DNA of 64,000 bases from Thalassoglobus sp. JC818 (lineage in GTDB: Bacteria > Planctomycetota > Planctomycetia > Planctomycetales > Planctomycetaceae). Numbering within the stretch: position 1 is the stretch's first letter; every line of letters begins with the position of its first letter. A program made the translations under genes and the position numbers. The stretch covers positions 558,001 to 622,000 of the forward strand of contig NZ_JBFEFI010000001.1 in the NCBI RefSeq assembly GCF_040717535.1. The letters run 5' to 3'. Of the stretch, positions 1 through 8,127 are shown one piece after another. The notes beneath the pieces are model-generated. The model did not search any database. It was not told the DNA's origin and saw only the letters and a list, made by a program, of their open reading frames with translations.

Positions 1-1
1 T

Positions 2-1033
2 GAGACTCCGGAAAACTGGGGAAAGAGATTCGACGCGTGTCACAGCCGCATCGCTGAGTTCTTCGGTATCCCGAATCGAGACGACTTGCTGCTGACTCCC
101 GGCTGCACATCGGCACTGTCGCTGGCGATTTTCGATCAACTGCTTCAACCAGGTGACGAAGTCCTGACGAGCGGTTTCGAACACCATGCGTTGCTGCGGC
201 CACTCAACAAACTCGGCGAACACGGAGTGGTGACTCGAGTTATTCCTCCAACGGACGACAGCCTGATTGATCTTGAGTCGCTGGAGTCGTCTCTGAAATC
301 CGGTCGCGTCAAACTCGTGGCGATGACAGCAGCCTGCAACGTCACTGGTGATCTTCTCCCATGGAAAGAAGTGGGAGAACTTTGCCGACGGCACGGAGTG
401 CCATTTCTACTCGACGCTGCCCAAGTTGCGGGATGGTTCGATCTCGATCTCTCGAGGTCTTCAGTCGATTTCGTCGCCTTCGCGGCCCACAAAGGGCTTC
501 AATCGCCGTGGGGGATCGGTGGATTGTACTGTTCCCCACAAGCGGAGATGAACTGTCAAAGTGCGTCATGCTCAATCGAGCCGCCGTCTGCTGACAACAA
601 GGCGACACGTCCCAGCTACTGTGACACCGGTTCCGTCGACCGAATTGCGATGGAAGGACTTGCAGCCGCAATTGATTGGCTAGAAAGAGAGGAGACTGGC
701 AAAAGGCTCGACCGTGCCCGCGCAAAGATTGGCCGCATCGAGGAAGTGCTCAAGGCCGACTCTCGCATCGAAATTGTGAGCCGGAACCCTTTGCACGCTC
801 GACTTCCGACGGTGGCCTGGATTGTCGATGGCGTCTCTCCCGGTGAATTCGCCAATTCACTCGAACAACGGGGTTCGATCGTTTCGGCAGGGTTTCAATG
901 TGCCCCGATCGCTCACGAGACCCTCGGAACGTCAGAGCAGGGTGTGATCCGACTGAGCGTTGGCCCGTTGACAAACGATGCCGAGATCGACTTCACATGT
1001 GAAGCACTGCAGTCTGCACTCATCGCGAGTTAA
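2..1033 (+). CDS. Cysteine desulfurase-family class V aminotransferase, 5' end cut by window edge
   Basis: PLP enzyme of aminotransferase class V, cysteine desulfurase-related. The frame is open from base 2, so the N-terminus lies outside the window; the TTG at 86 is internal. Visible motifs are TPGCTSAL (PLP phosphate loop), LLDAAQVAG (the Asp that holds the pyridine nitrogen, then Gln), FAAHKGLQSPWG (Schiff-base Lys) and, near the C-terminus, FQCAPIAHETLGT followed by a VIRLSVGPLT segment. The Cys in FQCAP sits where cysteine desulfurases carry their persulfide Cys. This C-terminal pattern resembles the desulfurase-like subgroup with a CAPxAH motif more than housekeeping IscS. Sulfur mobilisation from cysteine is therefore likely; the true substrate is not proven. 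It converges with rplU, and a terminator lies between them. Confidence 0.85.
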   Translation, partial: ETPENWGKRFDACHSRIAEFFGIPNRDDLLLTPGCTSALSLAIFDQLLQPGDEVLTSGFEHHALLRPLNKLGEHGVVTRVIPPTDDSLIDLESLESSLKSGRVKLVAMTAACNVTGDLLPWKEVGELCRRHGVPFLLDAAQVAGWFDLDLSRSSVDFVAFAAHKGLQSPWGIGGLYCSPQAEMNCQSASCSIEPPSADNKATRPSYCDTGSVDRIAMEGLAAAIDWLEREETGKRLDRARAKIGRIEEVLKADSRIEIVSRNPLHARLPTVAWIVDGVSPGEFANSLEQRGSIVSAGFQCAPIAHETLGTSEQGVIRLSVGPLTNDAEIDFTCEALQSALIAS

Positions 1034-1094
1034 TGGATGATGTCGCCGTTGCCCAGAAGTCATTCGCGAAGAGCCAGCCGACTCCTCGAAATGC

Positions 1095-1128
1095 AAAAAG
1101 GACGAGAAGCCTCAATGACTTCTCGTCC
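1095..1128 (-). terminator. Intrinsic terminator of rplU
   Basis: Perfect 10-bp inverted repeat (GGACGAGAAG at 1100-1109, CTTCTCGTCC at 1119-1128) with a 9-nt loop. Read on the minus strand the stem is followed by five T, so it fits rho-independent termination of the rplU transcript, about 130 nt after its stop codon. Confidence 0.8.
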
Positions 1129-1254
1129 CCGATTCAGTATCTCCAGTTGTGTCAGCTCAATCCATTATTTGAATTGAGATGCACAGATCGTTATTGCCTT
1201 GCTCGCTGCGCTTGATTGCTCAGCAAGCGAGCAAATTCAATGGCTCGGCTTCAA

Positions 1255-1620
1255 TTACTCAGCCGCAGGAGCTTCTTCCGACTTCTCTTTGACAACGAGA
1301 TTCGGAACGTTGATCGCGGTGATCTTAACGCCTGTGTATTTCTGGCGGTGTCCTGTGTGTCGGCGTGAGTTCTTACGGCGACGGAACTTCTGGACTTCCA
1401 GTTTCGGTCCTTTGACGAGGTCATCAACGACCTCGGCTTCAACAGTTGCACCGTCGATGGCAGGAGCACCGATGATGCTATCAGCACCACCGTTTGCCAG
1501 CAGAACACGGTCAAAAGTGATCGTCTGTCCCAATTCTGCTTCCTTGCGAAGATCAACAACGAGGGTTTGACCTTCTTCGACCCGCAATTGATGACCACTG
1601 TCTTCAATGATCGCAAACAT
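1255..1620 (-). CDS. rplU: 50S ribosomal protein L21
   Basis: Ribosomal protein bL21 of the large subunit, binds 23S rRNA. The 121-residue length is slightly longer than the usual ~103 because of a short acidic C-terminal tail (KEKSEEAPAAE). It begins MFAIIEDSGHQLRVEEG, matching the bL21 start, and carries the basic signature FRRRKNSRRHTGHRQKYTGVKI around residues 79-100. Unlike the common rplU-rpmA arrangement, no L27 gene follows: downstream on this strand there is a terminator and then a convergent gene. The transcript thus appears to be monocistronic as far as the window shows. Confidence 0.95.
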   Translation of the reverse strand: MFAIIEDSGHQLRVEEGQTLVVDLRKEAELGQTITFDRVLLANGGADSIIGAPAIDGATVEAEVVDDLVKGPKLEVQKFRRRKNSRRHTGHRQKYTGVKITAINVPNLVVKEKSEEAPAAE

Positions 1621-2093
1621 TTTTCAGCTCTCGACTTCCACGTGTTCTGAATTGGGGGGAGAGACAATCTCTCCTTCCGGCGCTCAGGCCGGAATCTCGA
1701 CCCAATGGTCGACTGTCCAGCGAATCGCGAAAGGTAGAATATTCCGGTAAAGAATGCGAGCGTCGGATTTAAACAAATCTGCACTTTTCCTGACGTCCCG
1801 CTCGTCCAACTGGCAGACACAGCCTGACCTGATGTTCAGTAGGGAAACGCTACCTTCATTCCGCCCATTCGAAAGACATCCGAAGAAAGCGAATCAGGAT
1901 TCACTGACCGTACGTCTTTTCCCAATCCCCACGACTTGCAAATCCCCACCCTTTCTTACAAACGAGGGAATTGATCCGCAATCTCTTTGACTCGCTGACT
2001 CGGAAAGTTAGACTTTCTGCTAAGATTCACTCAAGAAACAGATGCCCATAACCGCAACCGGAAACATCAAAACCTTCCGAAGCGAGGATTTCT
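1621..2093. other. Divergent intergenic region between rplU and the secreted protein gene
   Basis: 473 bp holding the promoters of two divergent genes. I see no convincing coding frame, RNA gene or repeat. An AGCGAGGA stretch ending about 7 nt before the ATG at 2094 can serve as ribosome binding site for that gene. Confidence 0.6.
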
Positions 2094-3245
2094 ATGTTGA
2101 ATTTCGCCACTCGCAACTTCAAGACGTGTCTGTTCGCGACACTTCTCGGAACATGCTTGGCCTCTGCCCAGCCAGTCGAGGCGGGCGTGATTCCTTGGAC
2201 ATACAATGCGATCTTCGGATACGGACCTGTCTTCAATCAGGCGCCATATGGGTACGGTTACCCTGCAACCCCAGCCCCGATGTACCAAACGGGATACTGG
2301 CCGGGCGGGAATTACTACACCGGGTACGGCCCACGAGCAGGCATGTGGTCACCGCAACCGTACGCAACCTATTACGCTCCCGCGACTTACTCAGGCGGAG
2401 CAGGGTACTTCGATGGCTGCAACACCTGTGCACCGTGCGGATGTTCGCCATGCGGCGGAGCGTGCGGAACAGGGGGACCATGTGACGTCAGCGGCAGCGC
2501 CTCGACTGTCACTCCATCAGGTGCTAATTCGTCGATTGATTCAGGGGCGAACTACTCTCCTGAGCCAGAACCGACCGAGTCGGCACCTGCTCCTTCGGAA
2601 CCTGAAGGGAGCGAGGTTGTTCCACAGACCTATCAGAATGAAGACGAGGGCGATCTCGACGACAGTTTCGAACCAGTTCGTCGCCGCGAAGATGACGCTC
2701 CCGTTCAACCAGAGGCACAACTCGGCCCAGCGACAACCGAACCACCTGAGTGGGCGGAAACCGGAAGTCGGCCTGCCGAAGTCACTCCTGTTGGAGGGGA
2801 AGTTGGCGGAAGCGACGCTCCACCGTTCGTCGGACCAGAAATTGGTGGAGAAGAGGGAGTCGAAGCCGGCGGCGATGCTGCTCCCGGTGAATTGGAAGAG
2901 GTTGTTCCGCCATTCGAAATCCAGAACTTACCGGAATCTCGCAGTTCAGCACCAGCTGACAACACTGAGAACAGTTCGACGCTGCCTCCGTTCATTCGGT
3001 CGCTTCGAGATCCTGCCGACGCCGAACCTCAATCCGTGGATGACGAAGAAGCAGATCTCGTCTTGCCACCTGAAGTTCGAGTTGAGCCCCTCGAAATCAA
3101 ATCGACAACCGTCGTACAGCTGAAAGCGGAGCGTCGACGAATTCTGGTCGAAGCATCAACAGCAAGTTTCCCAGCTCTGGCTCGATCAAAAGCGAAACCA
3201 ACACCAATCCAGGATGCAGGTACGACAGCCGTGGCTGTGCGCTAA
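2094..3245 (+). CDS. Secreted low-complexity protein (Tyr/Gly-rich, Cys cluster, acidic Pro-rich tail)
   Basis: No family recognised. The 383-residue protein starts with a signal peptide (basic N-region, hydrophobic residues 11-25, likely cleavage after VEA at 28-30). Three zones follow: residues 40-105 rich in Tyr, Gly and Pro with YGYG-type runs; residues 109-130 with seven Cys in CxxC-like spacing (C109, 112, 115, 117, 120, 124, 130) among Gly and Pro; and residues 150-345 rich in Glu, Asp, Pro and Ser. Such composition is common in planctomycete envelope or extracellular proteins. It faces the convergent glcF gene, with a long hairpin in the gap. Disulfide or metal binding by the Cys cluster is possible but unsupported beyond spacing. 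Confidence 0.75.
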   Translation: MLNFATRNFKTCLFATLLGTCLASAQPVEAGVIPWTYNAIFGYGPVFNQAPYGYGYPATPAPMYQTGYWPGGNYYTGYGPRAGMWSPQPYATYYAPATYSGGAGYFDGCNTCAPCGCSPCGGACGTGGPCDVSGSASTVTPSGANSSIDSGANYSPEPEPTESAPAPSEPEGSEVVPQTYQNEDEGDLDDSFEPVRRREDDAPVQPEAQLGPATTEPPEWAETGSRPAEVTPVGGEVGGSDAPPFVGPEIGGEEGVEAGGDAAPGELEEVVPPFEIQNLPESRSSAPADNTENSSTLPPFIRSLRDPADAEPQSVDDEEADLVLPPEVRVEPLEIKSTTVVQLKAERRRILVEASTASFPALARSKAKPTPIQDAGTTAVAVR

Positions 3246-3278
3246 ATCGCCTGCTTGTTTCACTTGCCAGCCATCATA

Positions 3279-3313
3279 GCAACGTGTTCAGTTTGAGAAC
3301 TGATACACGTTGC
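3279..3313. terminator. Hairpin between convergent genes
   Basis: GCAACGTGT (3279-3287) pairs with ACACGTTGC (3305-3313), and inside it TCAGTT (3288-3293) pairs with AACTGA (3298-3303), giving 15 bp with one bulged T and a 4-nt loop. No T-run follows on either strand, so termination is inferred from position between convergent stop codons. Confidence 0.4.
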
Positions 3314-3391
3314 CAGCAATGCATGATCTACCGACATCTCTCAGTGAGTAACTGACGCTCCCTGCAGACATCTGAGCGGATTGCCTCAAGA

Positions 3392-4780
3392 CTACTGCTT
3401 CGCCAACCCGACGCCGCGATAGCTCATGTCGAGCAGTTCCATTGGGTGGTAGACTCCAACATCGTCTCGTCCCTCGGAGCGCAGCACCGACTGAATTTGC
3501 AGCGAGCATCCCGCATTGCCCATCACGACAGCTTCCGCCCCTGTGTCGAGGATGTTCTTCACTTTCCGGCGTCCCAGACGATCAGCCATCTCCGGTTCGG
3601 TCAGATTGTACGACCCGGCAGCTCCGCAGCAGATTTCTGATTCGATCAACGGAGAGACAGTTAACTCAGGAATGAGGCTGAGAAGCTCTCGCGGTTGTGA
3701 TCGAATCTGCTGTGCGTGACAGAGATGGCAAGCATCGTGATAGGTCACATTTGTCGACAATGGATGCTTGGGAGGAATGGGCCCCAGTTCAGAGAGAAAC
3801 TCCGAGACATCTTTGATAGAAGAAGCACACTGAGTCAGCAACTCTCGTTCTTCAGCTGGTACATCCAGCTCTTCCGCAATGTGCCCATAGTCCTTAAGCA
3901 TCGAACCGCAGCCCGCGACATTTGCGATGACAGCGTCGACACCAGCTTTCGCGAAAGACTTCGCATTCTGAATGGCTAAATCCATGGCCGGTGAAGCACT
4001 TCCCGAATGGTAGTGAATCGCGCCACAGCACCCCTGACTTCGGGGAATGACAACATTACAGCCATTCTCTTGAAGCACCCGAGCGGTCGCCCAATTGACA
4101 TGGTGAAACATCGCATCAGCAACACATCCAGTGAACAGACCGACTGTCGCTCGAACCGGTCCATGGGCTGGGAGAAATTCCGGCAGCGGCGGCTCACGAT
4201 GTTGAAGTGGTGGCAAGAGACGATGCATCCTCTGCAACTTGCCCGGAAGCAATTTAGTGAGACCGATCGTCTCCATTAGCCGATCAATCCCGAGCTTTTG
4301 CATCACCCATGCCGGCCAGAGTGCGAGTCGAACTCTTTTGGGATACGGAAACAGCCCATGCAAAACCCATCGCTGAAACCAATCTAATTTTGGCTTGCCG
4401 GTCTTCGCGTCCGTGTGCATCGCCACTCGAAACGGTTCGATCAATCGTCCATATTCGACGCCCGAAGGACAGGCTGATTCGCAGCTGCGACAGTCGAGAC
4501 AAAGATCGAGATGGCGGGCGACCGAATCGGTCAGTTCCAGCCGATTGTCGGTCACCGCACGCATCAGATAAATGCGTCCGCGCGGGCTGTCGTTCTCGTT
4601 ACCGGTCTCAAGGTACGTGGGACAAGCGGAAGTACAGAGACCACAGTGAACGCAGTCAAGAAACCGCTCGTAGAACAACCCGGGAACCTCAGCCGTCGAG
4701 TTCGCACACTCTGATATCTGCGGTCCTGTCTGGCTGTCAACGGATGGTATTTCGGCCGGGCTGGTGCGCGGTGAGTTCAT
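3392..4780 (-). CDS. glcF: Glycolate oxidase iron-sulfur subunit (GlcF-like)
   Basis: Electron-transfer subunit of the membrane-associated glycolate dehydrogenase family or a close relative in lactate oxidation. Two 4Fe-4S motifs lie near the N-terminus: C43-x2-C46-x2-C49-x3-C53-P and C94-x2-C97-x2-C100-x3-C104-P. Two cysteine-rich CCG domains follow, with GLFTGCVAD, SQGCCGAIH and VAGCGSML in the first and HDACHLCH and EICCGAAG in the second. Its 462 residues fit GlcF, with about 35 extra residues at the N-terminus. It lies 192 bp downstream of dnaK, but a strong terminator separates them. No glcD or glcE flavoprotein gene is adjacent, so the partner must be elsewhere. The assignment to glycolate rather than another 2-hydroxy acid rests on family resemblance. 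Confidence 0.85.
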   Translation of the reverse strand: MNSPRTSPAEIPSVDSQTGPQISECANSTAEVPGLFYERFLDCVHCGLCTSACPTYLETGNENDSPRGRIYLMRAVTDNRLELTDSVARHLDLCLDCRSCESACPSGVEYGRLIEPFRVAMHTDAKTGKPKLDWFQRWVLHGLFPYPKRVRLALWPAWVMQKLGIDRLMETIGLTKLLPGKLQRMHRLLPPLQHREPPLPEFLPAHGPVRATVGLFTGCVADAMFHHVNWATARVLQENGCNVVIPRSQGCCGAIHYHSGSASPAMDLAIQNAKSFAKAGVDAVIANVAGCGSMLKDYGHIAEELDVPAEERELLTQCASSIKDVSEFLSELGPIPPKHPLSTNVTYHDACHLCHAQQIRSQPRELLSLIPELTVSPLIESEICCGAAGSYNLTEPEMADRLGRRKVKNILDTGAEAVVMGNAGCSLQIQSVLRSEGRDDVGVYHPMELLDMSYRGVGLAKQ

Positions 4781-4889
4781 GAAGTTTCACAACAGTCTGA
4801 TGTGGCGGGTGCAAAAAAACATCGTGAGGAGATCAGTCGACGATTGTAGTTTGCAGAGTGAAACGCGACTACCGATCAATTCCGCGTGA

Positions 4890-4927
4890 TATAAAATAAG
4901 CCCGGACGCGACAACTCGCGTCCGGGC
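4890..4927 (-). terminator. Intrinsic terminator of dnaK
   Basis: Perfect 11-bp GC-rich stem (GCCCGGACGCG at 4900-4910 with CGCGTCCGGGC at 4917-4927) and a 6-nt loop. On the minus strand it is followed by TTATTTTAT, about 45 nt after the dnaK stop codon. Confidence 0.9.
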
Positions 4928-4972
4928 CTGAATTTGAAGTGTGAGAGCTTCATGAGCCAACTCTCGAAAGAG

Positions 4973-6880
4973 TTACTCTTTCTTTTCAAACTCTGCATCG
5001 ATGACATCGTCATCAGCTGCGGCACTGCCGTCTGCTTCTGGAGCCGCTCCCGGCTCAGCACCTTCAGCTCCACCTGCAGCATTCGATGCTTCGTAGATGT
5101 GCTTACTCAATGCGTGAGTCGCTTGTTCGAGGTCTTCCAGAGCTGACTTGATCGCAGCTGCATCCTCGCCGCCTTCGGCATCCTTGACCTTCTGAATCGC
5201 AGATTCGATGGCTGTCTTCGAAGAGTCGTCGAGTTTGTCGGCGTGCTCTTTCAGCGTCTTCTCTGTCTGGTAGACAAAGTTCGAAGCCTGGTTTCGGACT
5301 TCAGCCAGTTCTTTGCGTTTCTTGTCCTCATCGGCATGCGATTCGGCATCTTTTCGCATCTCTTCGATTTCGGTTTCAGACAATCCACTGGATTGTTGAA
5401 TCGTGACTTTGTGTTCCTTCCCGGTTCCCTTATCTCGAGCGGAAACGTTCAGGATCCCGTTCACATCGATATCGAAAGTGACTTCAATCTGTGGAACGCC
5501 ACGCGGAGCTGCCGGAATCCCTTCGAGGTTGAACTGATCGAGCAAGCGGTTATCGCGAGCCATCGGTCGTTCCCCCTGAAACACGCTGACGGTCACTGCC
5601 GACTGATTGTCCGCAGCGGTCGAAAAGACTTCCGACTTGGTGACCGGGATCGTGGTGTTTCGCTCGACGAGTGCTGTCATGACCCCGCCCTCGGTTTCGA
5701 TTCCGAGTGACAGTGGAGTCACGTCCAGCAGCACAACGTCTTTGACGTCACCGGCGATGATACCGCCTTGAATCGCAGCCCCCACGGAGACGACTTCGTC
5801 AGGGTTAACACCTTTGTGAGGCTCTTTGCCGTTGAAGATCTTCTTCACAAGTTCAACGACGAGAGGAACACGTGTCGAACCACCGACGAGAACGATCTCA
5901 TCAATGTCGCTCGGGCTGAGTTTGGCATCTTTTAACGCCAACTCGACTGGCTTCTTACAACGATCGACGAGTGGATCGATCAGCTGCTCAAATTTTGAAC
6001 GGCTGATGGTCACCTGCAAGTGCTTCGCTTCGTGAATGAAGGGAAGGTTGATCTCAGTGCTTTGCAGCGTCGACAACTCCTTCTTGGCTTTCTCGCAAGC
6101 CTCTCGCAAACGCTGAAGAGCCATTGGCTGCTCACGCAGGTCGAGGCCTTCTTTCGACTTGAACTCGTCGGCAACGTAGTTGATCAGTTCTTCGTCGAAA
6201 TCGTCTCCCCCCAGATGGGTGTCTCCATTGGTTGAAAGAACTTCGACAGATCCTTCTTCCACTTCGAGGATCGAAACGTCAAACGTCCCTCCACCGAGGT
6301 CGAAGACGACGATCTTCTCGTCCTTTTTCTTTTCAAGTCCGTAAGCGAGAGCTGCCGCGGTCGGTTCGTTGATGATCCGACTCACTTCCAGCCCGGCGAT
6401 TTGACCAGCATCTTTCGTCGCCTGACGCTGGGCGTCATTAAAGTATGCCGGAACAGTAATCACTGCCTTGTTGACTCGATGCCCGAGATAGCTTTCGGCG
6501 GCGTCTTTCAATTTCATCAAGACTTTTGCCGAGATCTCCGGAGGAGTGAACTCTTTCCCGTTCACGTCAATTTTGACGTAATCATCGGATCCGCCGATGA
6601 CTTTATATGGGACGATCTTTTCTTCCGATTGGACTTCGCTGTGTCGTCGGCCCATGAAACGCTTCACGGAGTAGATCGTGTTTTCCGGGTTGGTCACAGC
6701 TTGCCGTTTCGCAGGCTCGCCGACCAGAACGTCTCCTTTGTCGTTAAATGCCACAACACTCGGAGTCGTTCGTGCCCCTTCTTGGTTGGCGATCACTTTC
6801 GCCTCGCCACCTTCCATCACGGAGACAACGGAGTTCGTCGTCCCCAAGTCGATTCCGATGACCTTTTCTGATACTGCCAT
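4973..6880 (-). CDS. dnaK: Molecular chaperone DnaK (Hsp70)
   Basis: ATP-dependent Hsp70 chaperone that works with DnaJ and GrpE in the cytoplasm. 635 residues, normal length. The ATPase domain shows IDLGTTNS (residues 10-17), the [12 protein letters not shown] segment and [12 protein letters not shown]; the [14 protein letters not shown] stretch joins it to the substrate-binding domain; and the tail ends in [10 protein letters not shown] after an Ala/Gly/Asp-rich linker, as in typical bacterial DnaK. The gene is alone between a terminator and a long upstream gap, so it is not in one operon with dnaJ and grpE, which lie 10 kb away on the same strand. The upstream gap carries a TGCC-N5-GGCA palindrome also found upstream of groEL. 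I saw no CIRCE element. Confidence 0.98.
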   Translation of the reverse strand: MAVSEKVIGIDLGTTNSVVSVMEGGEAKVIANQEGARTTPSVVAFNDKGDVLVGEPAKRQAVTNPENTIYSVKRFMGRRHSEVQSEEKIVPYKVIGGSDDYVKIDVNGKEFTPPEISAKVLMKLKDAAESYLGHRVNKAVITVPAYFNDAQRQATKDAGQIAGLEVSRIINEPTAAALAYGLEKKKDEKIVVFDLGGGTFDVSILEVEEGSVEVLSTNGDTHLGGDDFDEELINYVADEFKSKEGLDLREQPMALQRLREACEKAKKELSTLQSTEINLPFIHEAKHLQVTISRSKFEQLIDPLVDRCKKPVELALKDAKLSPSDIDEIVLVGGSTRVPLVVELVKKIFNGKEPHKGVNPDEVVSVGAAIQGGIIAGDVKDVVLLDVTPLSLGIETEGGVMTALVERNTTIPVTKSEVFSTAADNQSAVTVSVFQGERPMARDNRLLDQFNLEGIPAAPRGVPQIEVTFDIDVNGILNVSARDKGTGKEHKVTIQQSSGLSETEIEEMRKDAESHADEDKKRKELAEVRNQASNFVYQTEKTLKEHADKLDDSSKTAIESAIQKVKDAEGGEDAAAIKSALEDLEQATHALSKHIYEASNAAGGAEGAEPGAAPEADGSAAADDDVIDAEFEKKE

Positions 6881-7463
6881 TGATTATCCTCGCACAAAAA
6901 TTGTGGTAGTGAGTTTATGTTTGCTCACATCCCAATAGGCAAAGATTGCGCCAAGATTGGCCCAACCAGAAAACTTCGCGTAAGACACTAATCTCAAAAC
7001 ACTTACGACAACAGAAAACACCCCAACATCACAGTTCAACTGCCAGTGTGGCACATCCAATCAGAAGTGTGACAGACTGACTGACTGCCAAAATTGCGCT
7101 CCAAGCACATCGATTCGAAAATCCAGGGTGCTGCAAAATCGGGTGCATCATTATGGACCACTCACTCGCATTGCCGCACCCTGAGCGGAAGTTGACCAGT
7201 CAAAGTGACCGCTCAGCGTCCAAGCCATTTTTGAGGAGAACACTGATTCCAGATTTTGAAAATCCCACAACAATAGAATTTATAAAGACTTACAACGAAT
7301 CGAAATCGGTGAGTTAGAAAATTCTACAAAAACGATTCTGCTTTGGTCTTTTTCCTGCAGAGGGGCGTACAATACCGAAAGCTGATCGCGTCAAACGATA
7401 GATGGATCATAAGACGGACAGCAATTCATTCTCAATGCAACCACAGGTACCAAGGAGCGGAAG
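6881..7463. other. Divergent regulatory region between dnaK and csrA
   Basis: 583 bp without a credible coding frame. It must hold the dnaK promoter (minus) and the csrA promoter (plus). A TACAAT hexamer at 7368-7373 is a good -10 candidate for csrA, though the -35 side (GGTCTT at 7345-7350) is poor. The palindrome at 7041-7053 is listed separately. The middle (about 7100-7340) is AT-rich with no clear structure. Confidence 0.5.
7041..7053. promoter_or_regulatory. TGCC-N5-GGCA palindrome upstream of dnaK
   Basis: TGCCAGTGTGGCA, an inverted repeat with 5-bp arms and 3-bp spacer, 161-173 bp before the dnaK start. The same TGCC-N5-GGCA form occurs about 200 bp before the first groEL gene. It may be a shared operator for chaperone genes; this is inference from two sites. 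Confidence 0.3.
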
Positions 7464-7691
7464 ATGTTGGTTTTGACTCGAAAAAAGGGCGAAGAAATTC
7501 ACATCGGTGACGAGATTGTCATCAAAGTTTCGGAGTTGTCCGGAAACCGTGTGAAGCTTTGCATCGACGCCCCCGAAGTCATGAGAATTCTTCGAGGCGA
7601 AGTCGCTGAGCGAATGAATGCTCAAGCAGACGCAGTCACCTCAGAGCAAACAAGTGGACGAGCAAGTTCACGCTTTGTGAGTGCTTCGTAA
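7464..7691 (+). CDS. csrA: Carbon storage regulator CsrA
   Basis: Small dimeric RNA-binding post-transcriptional regulator. The 75-residue protein opens MLVLTRKKGEEIHIGD and carries IDAPEVMRILRGEV, matching the two RNA-contacting strands of CsrA (R6 and K7 in the first strand, R in ILRGE in the last). A C-terminal Ser/Ala-rich tail extends it beyond the 61-65 residue norm. The ATG at 7464 has AAGGAG at 7452-7457. Two GGA triplets (7454-7456 and 7459-7461) lie in the ribosome-binding region, compatible with autoregulation as known for CsrA leaders in Gammaproteobacteria. The gene is followed by a hairpin-rich non-coding stretch. A second CsrA domain in this window is fused to a receiver domain (29048-29824). 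Confidence 0.95.
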   Translation: MLVLTRKKGEEIHIGDEIVIKVSELSGNRVKLCIDAPEVMRILRGEVAERMNAQADAVTSEQTSGRASSRFVSAS

Positions 7692-8008
7692 TTAACATGC
7701 GATCCTGAAAAGCGAATCGTTCAGGATCAATTCCATTGCGTTGACTCCAAATGCGAATCGCTCACTGCTGCTGAGAGCAGTCCCATTTCGAGGACACTTC
7801 CTCGTAGTGATGCCGTATCAGACTTCTTTCCATTTTGGAATTTGACTGACACTCTTTCGAGTTTGAATATGGAGCCATTGTCATTCGACGATAGTGGCTC
7901 TGCGTCGAGTGCTGAATCCGAGGAAGACATTCCTCAAAGACGTGATACAATCTCATTTTTCCAAGTTCCGCCGTGTCGGCAGTTTTCTGCCGACGGCGGA
8001 ATTTTTTT
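7692..8008 (+). ncRNA. Candidate structured csrA 3' UTR or small RNA
   Basis: About 300 nt after csrA with no convincing coding frame but a string of hairpins: 7701-7728 (9 bp), 7765-7780 (5 bp), 7789-7804 (6 bp, CGAGGA/TCCTCG), 7872-7900 (11 bp with two G-U pairs), 7920-7935 (6 bp, GAGGAA/TTCCTC), then a strong intrinsic terminator at 7966-8008. The two short AGGA hairpins resemble each other. A promoter-like TTGACT (7842-7847), 17 nt and GAATAT (7865-7870) could start a separate RNA near 7877, but that start would cut the arm of the 7872-7900 hairpin. It may equally be a long csrA 3' UTR. GGA triplets are not clearly above chance, so a CsrA sponge role is only a possibility. Confidence 0.4.
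7966..8008 (+). terminator. Strong intrinsic terminator downstream of csrA region
   Basis: TTCCGCCG (7966-7973) and TCGGCAG (7976-7982) pair with CTGCCGA (7987-7993) and CGGCGGAA (7994-8001): 15 bp with a two-base bulge and a TTTT loop, followed on the plus strand by seven T (8002-8008). The nearest plus-strand gene upstream is csrA, whose stop lies 275 nt before it, which implies a long 3' UTR or a separate small RNA. Confidence 0.9.
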
Positions 8009-8127
8009 GCACATCTGCTTTGCCACCCGAGACTGCTCAACCTTGCTTAACTAGAACCAGTAGGCCGAGGTAATGGGTCTCGAGTGAAGTCGAGTTCAGT
8101 CAATCGTCTTGAAGCGATCAAATTGGC

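Noticed and set aside
1199-1234. TTGCTCGCT/AGCGAGCAA inverted repeat near the rplU stop
   Set aside because: 18-nt loop and no T-run; the neighbouring hairpin at 1095-1128 is a far better terminator.
2206-3123. 305-codon frame overlapping the secreted protein gene in another frame
   Set aside because: Lacks a signal peptide or any motif, while the overlapping frame has a clear signal peptide and ordered composition zones.
6881-7463. CIRCE heat-shock operator before dnaK or groEL
   Set aside because: I looked for TTAGCACTC and GAGTGCTAA in the upstream gaps of dnaK, groEL, groES and dnaJ and saw none.
7701-8008. Enrichment of CsrA-type GGA sites downstream of csrA
   Set aside because: About six GGA in 300 nt is near chance; only the hairpin string and terminator are kept as observations.
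7842-8054. Small open frame in the csrA downstream region
   Set aside because: It starts with TTG, has no ribosome binding site and runs through a strong intrinsic terminator.
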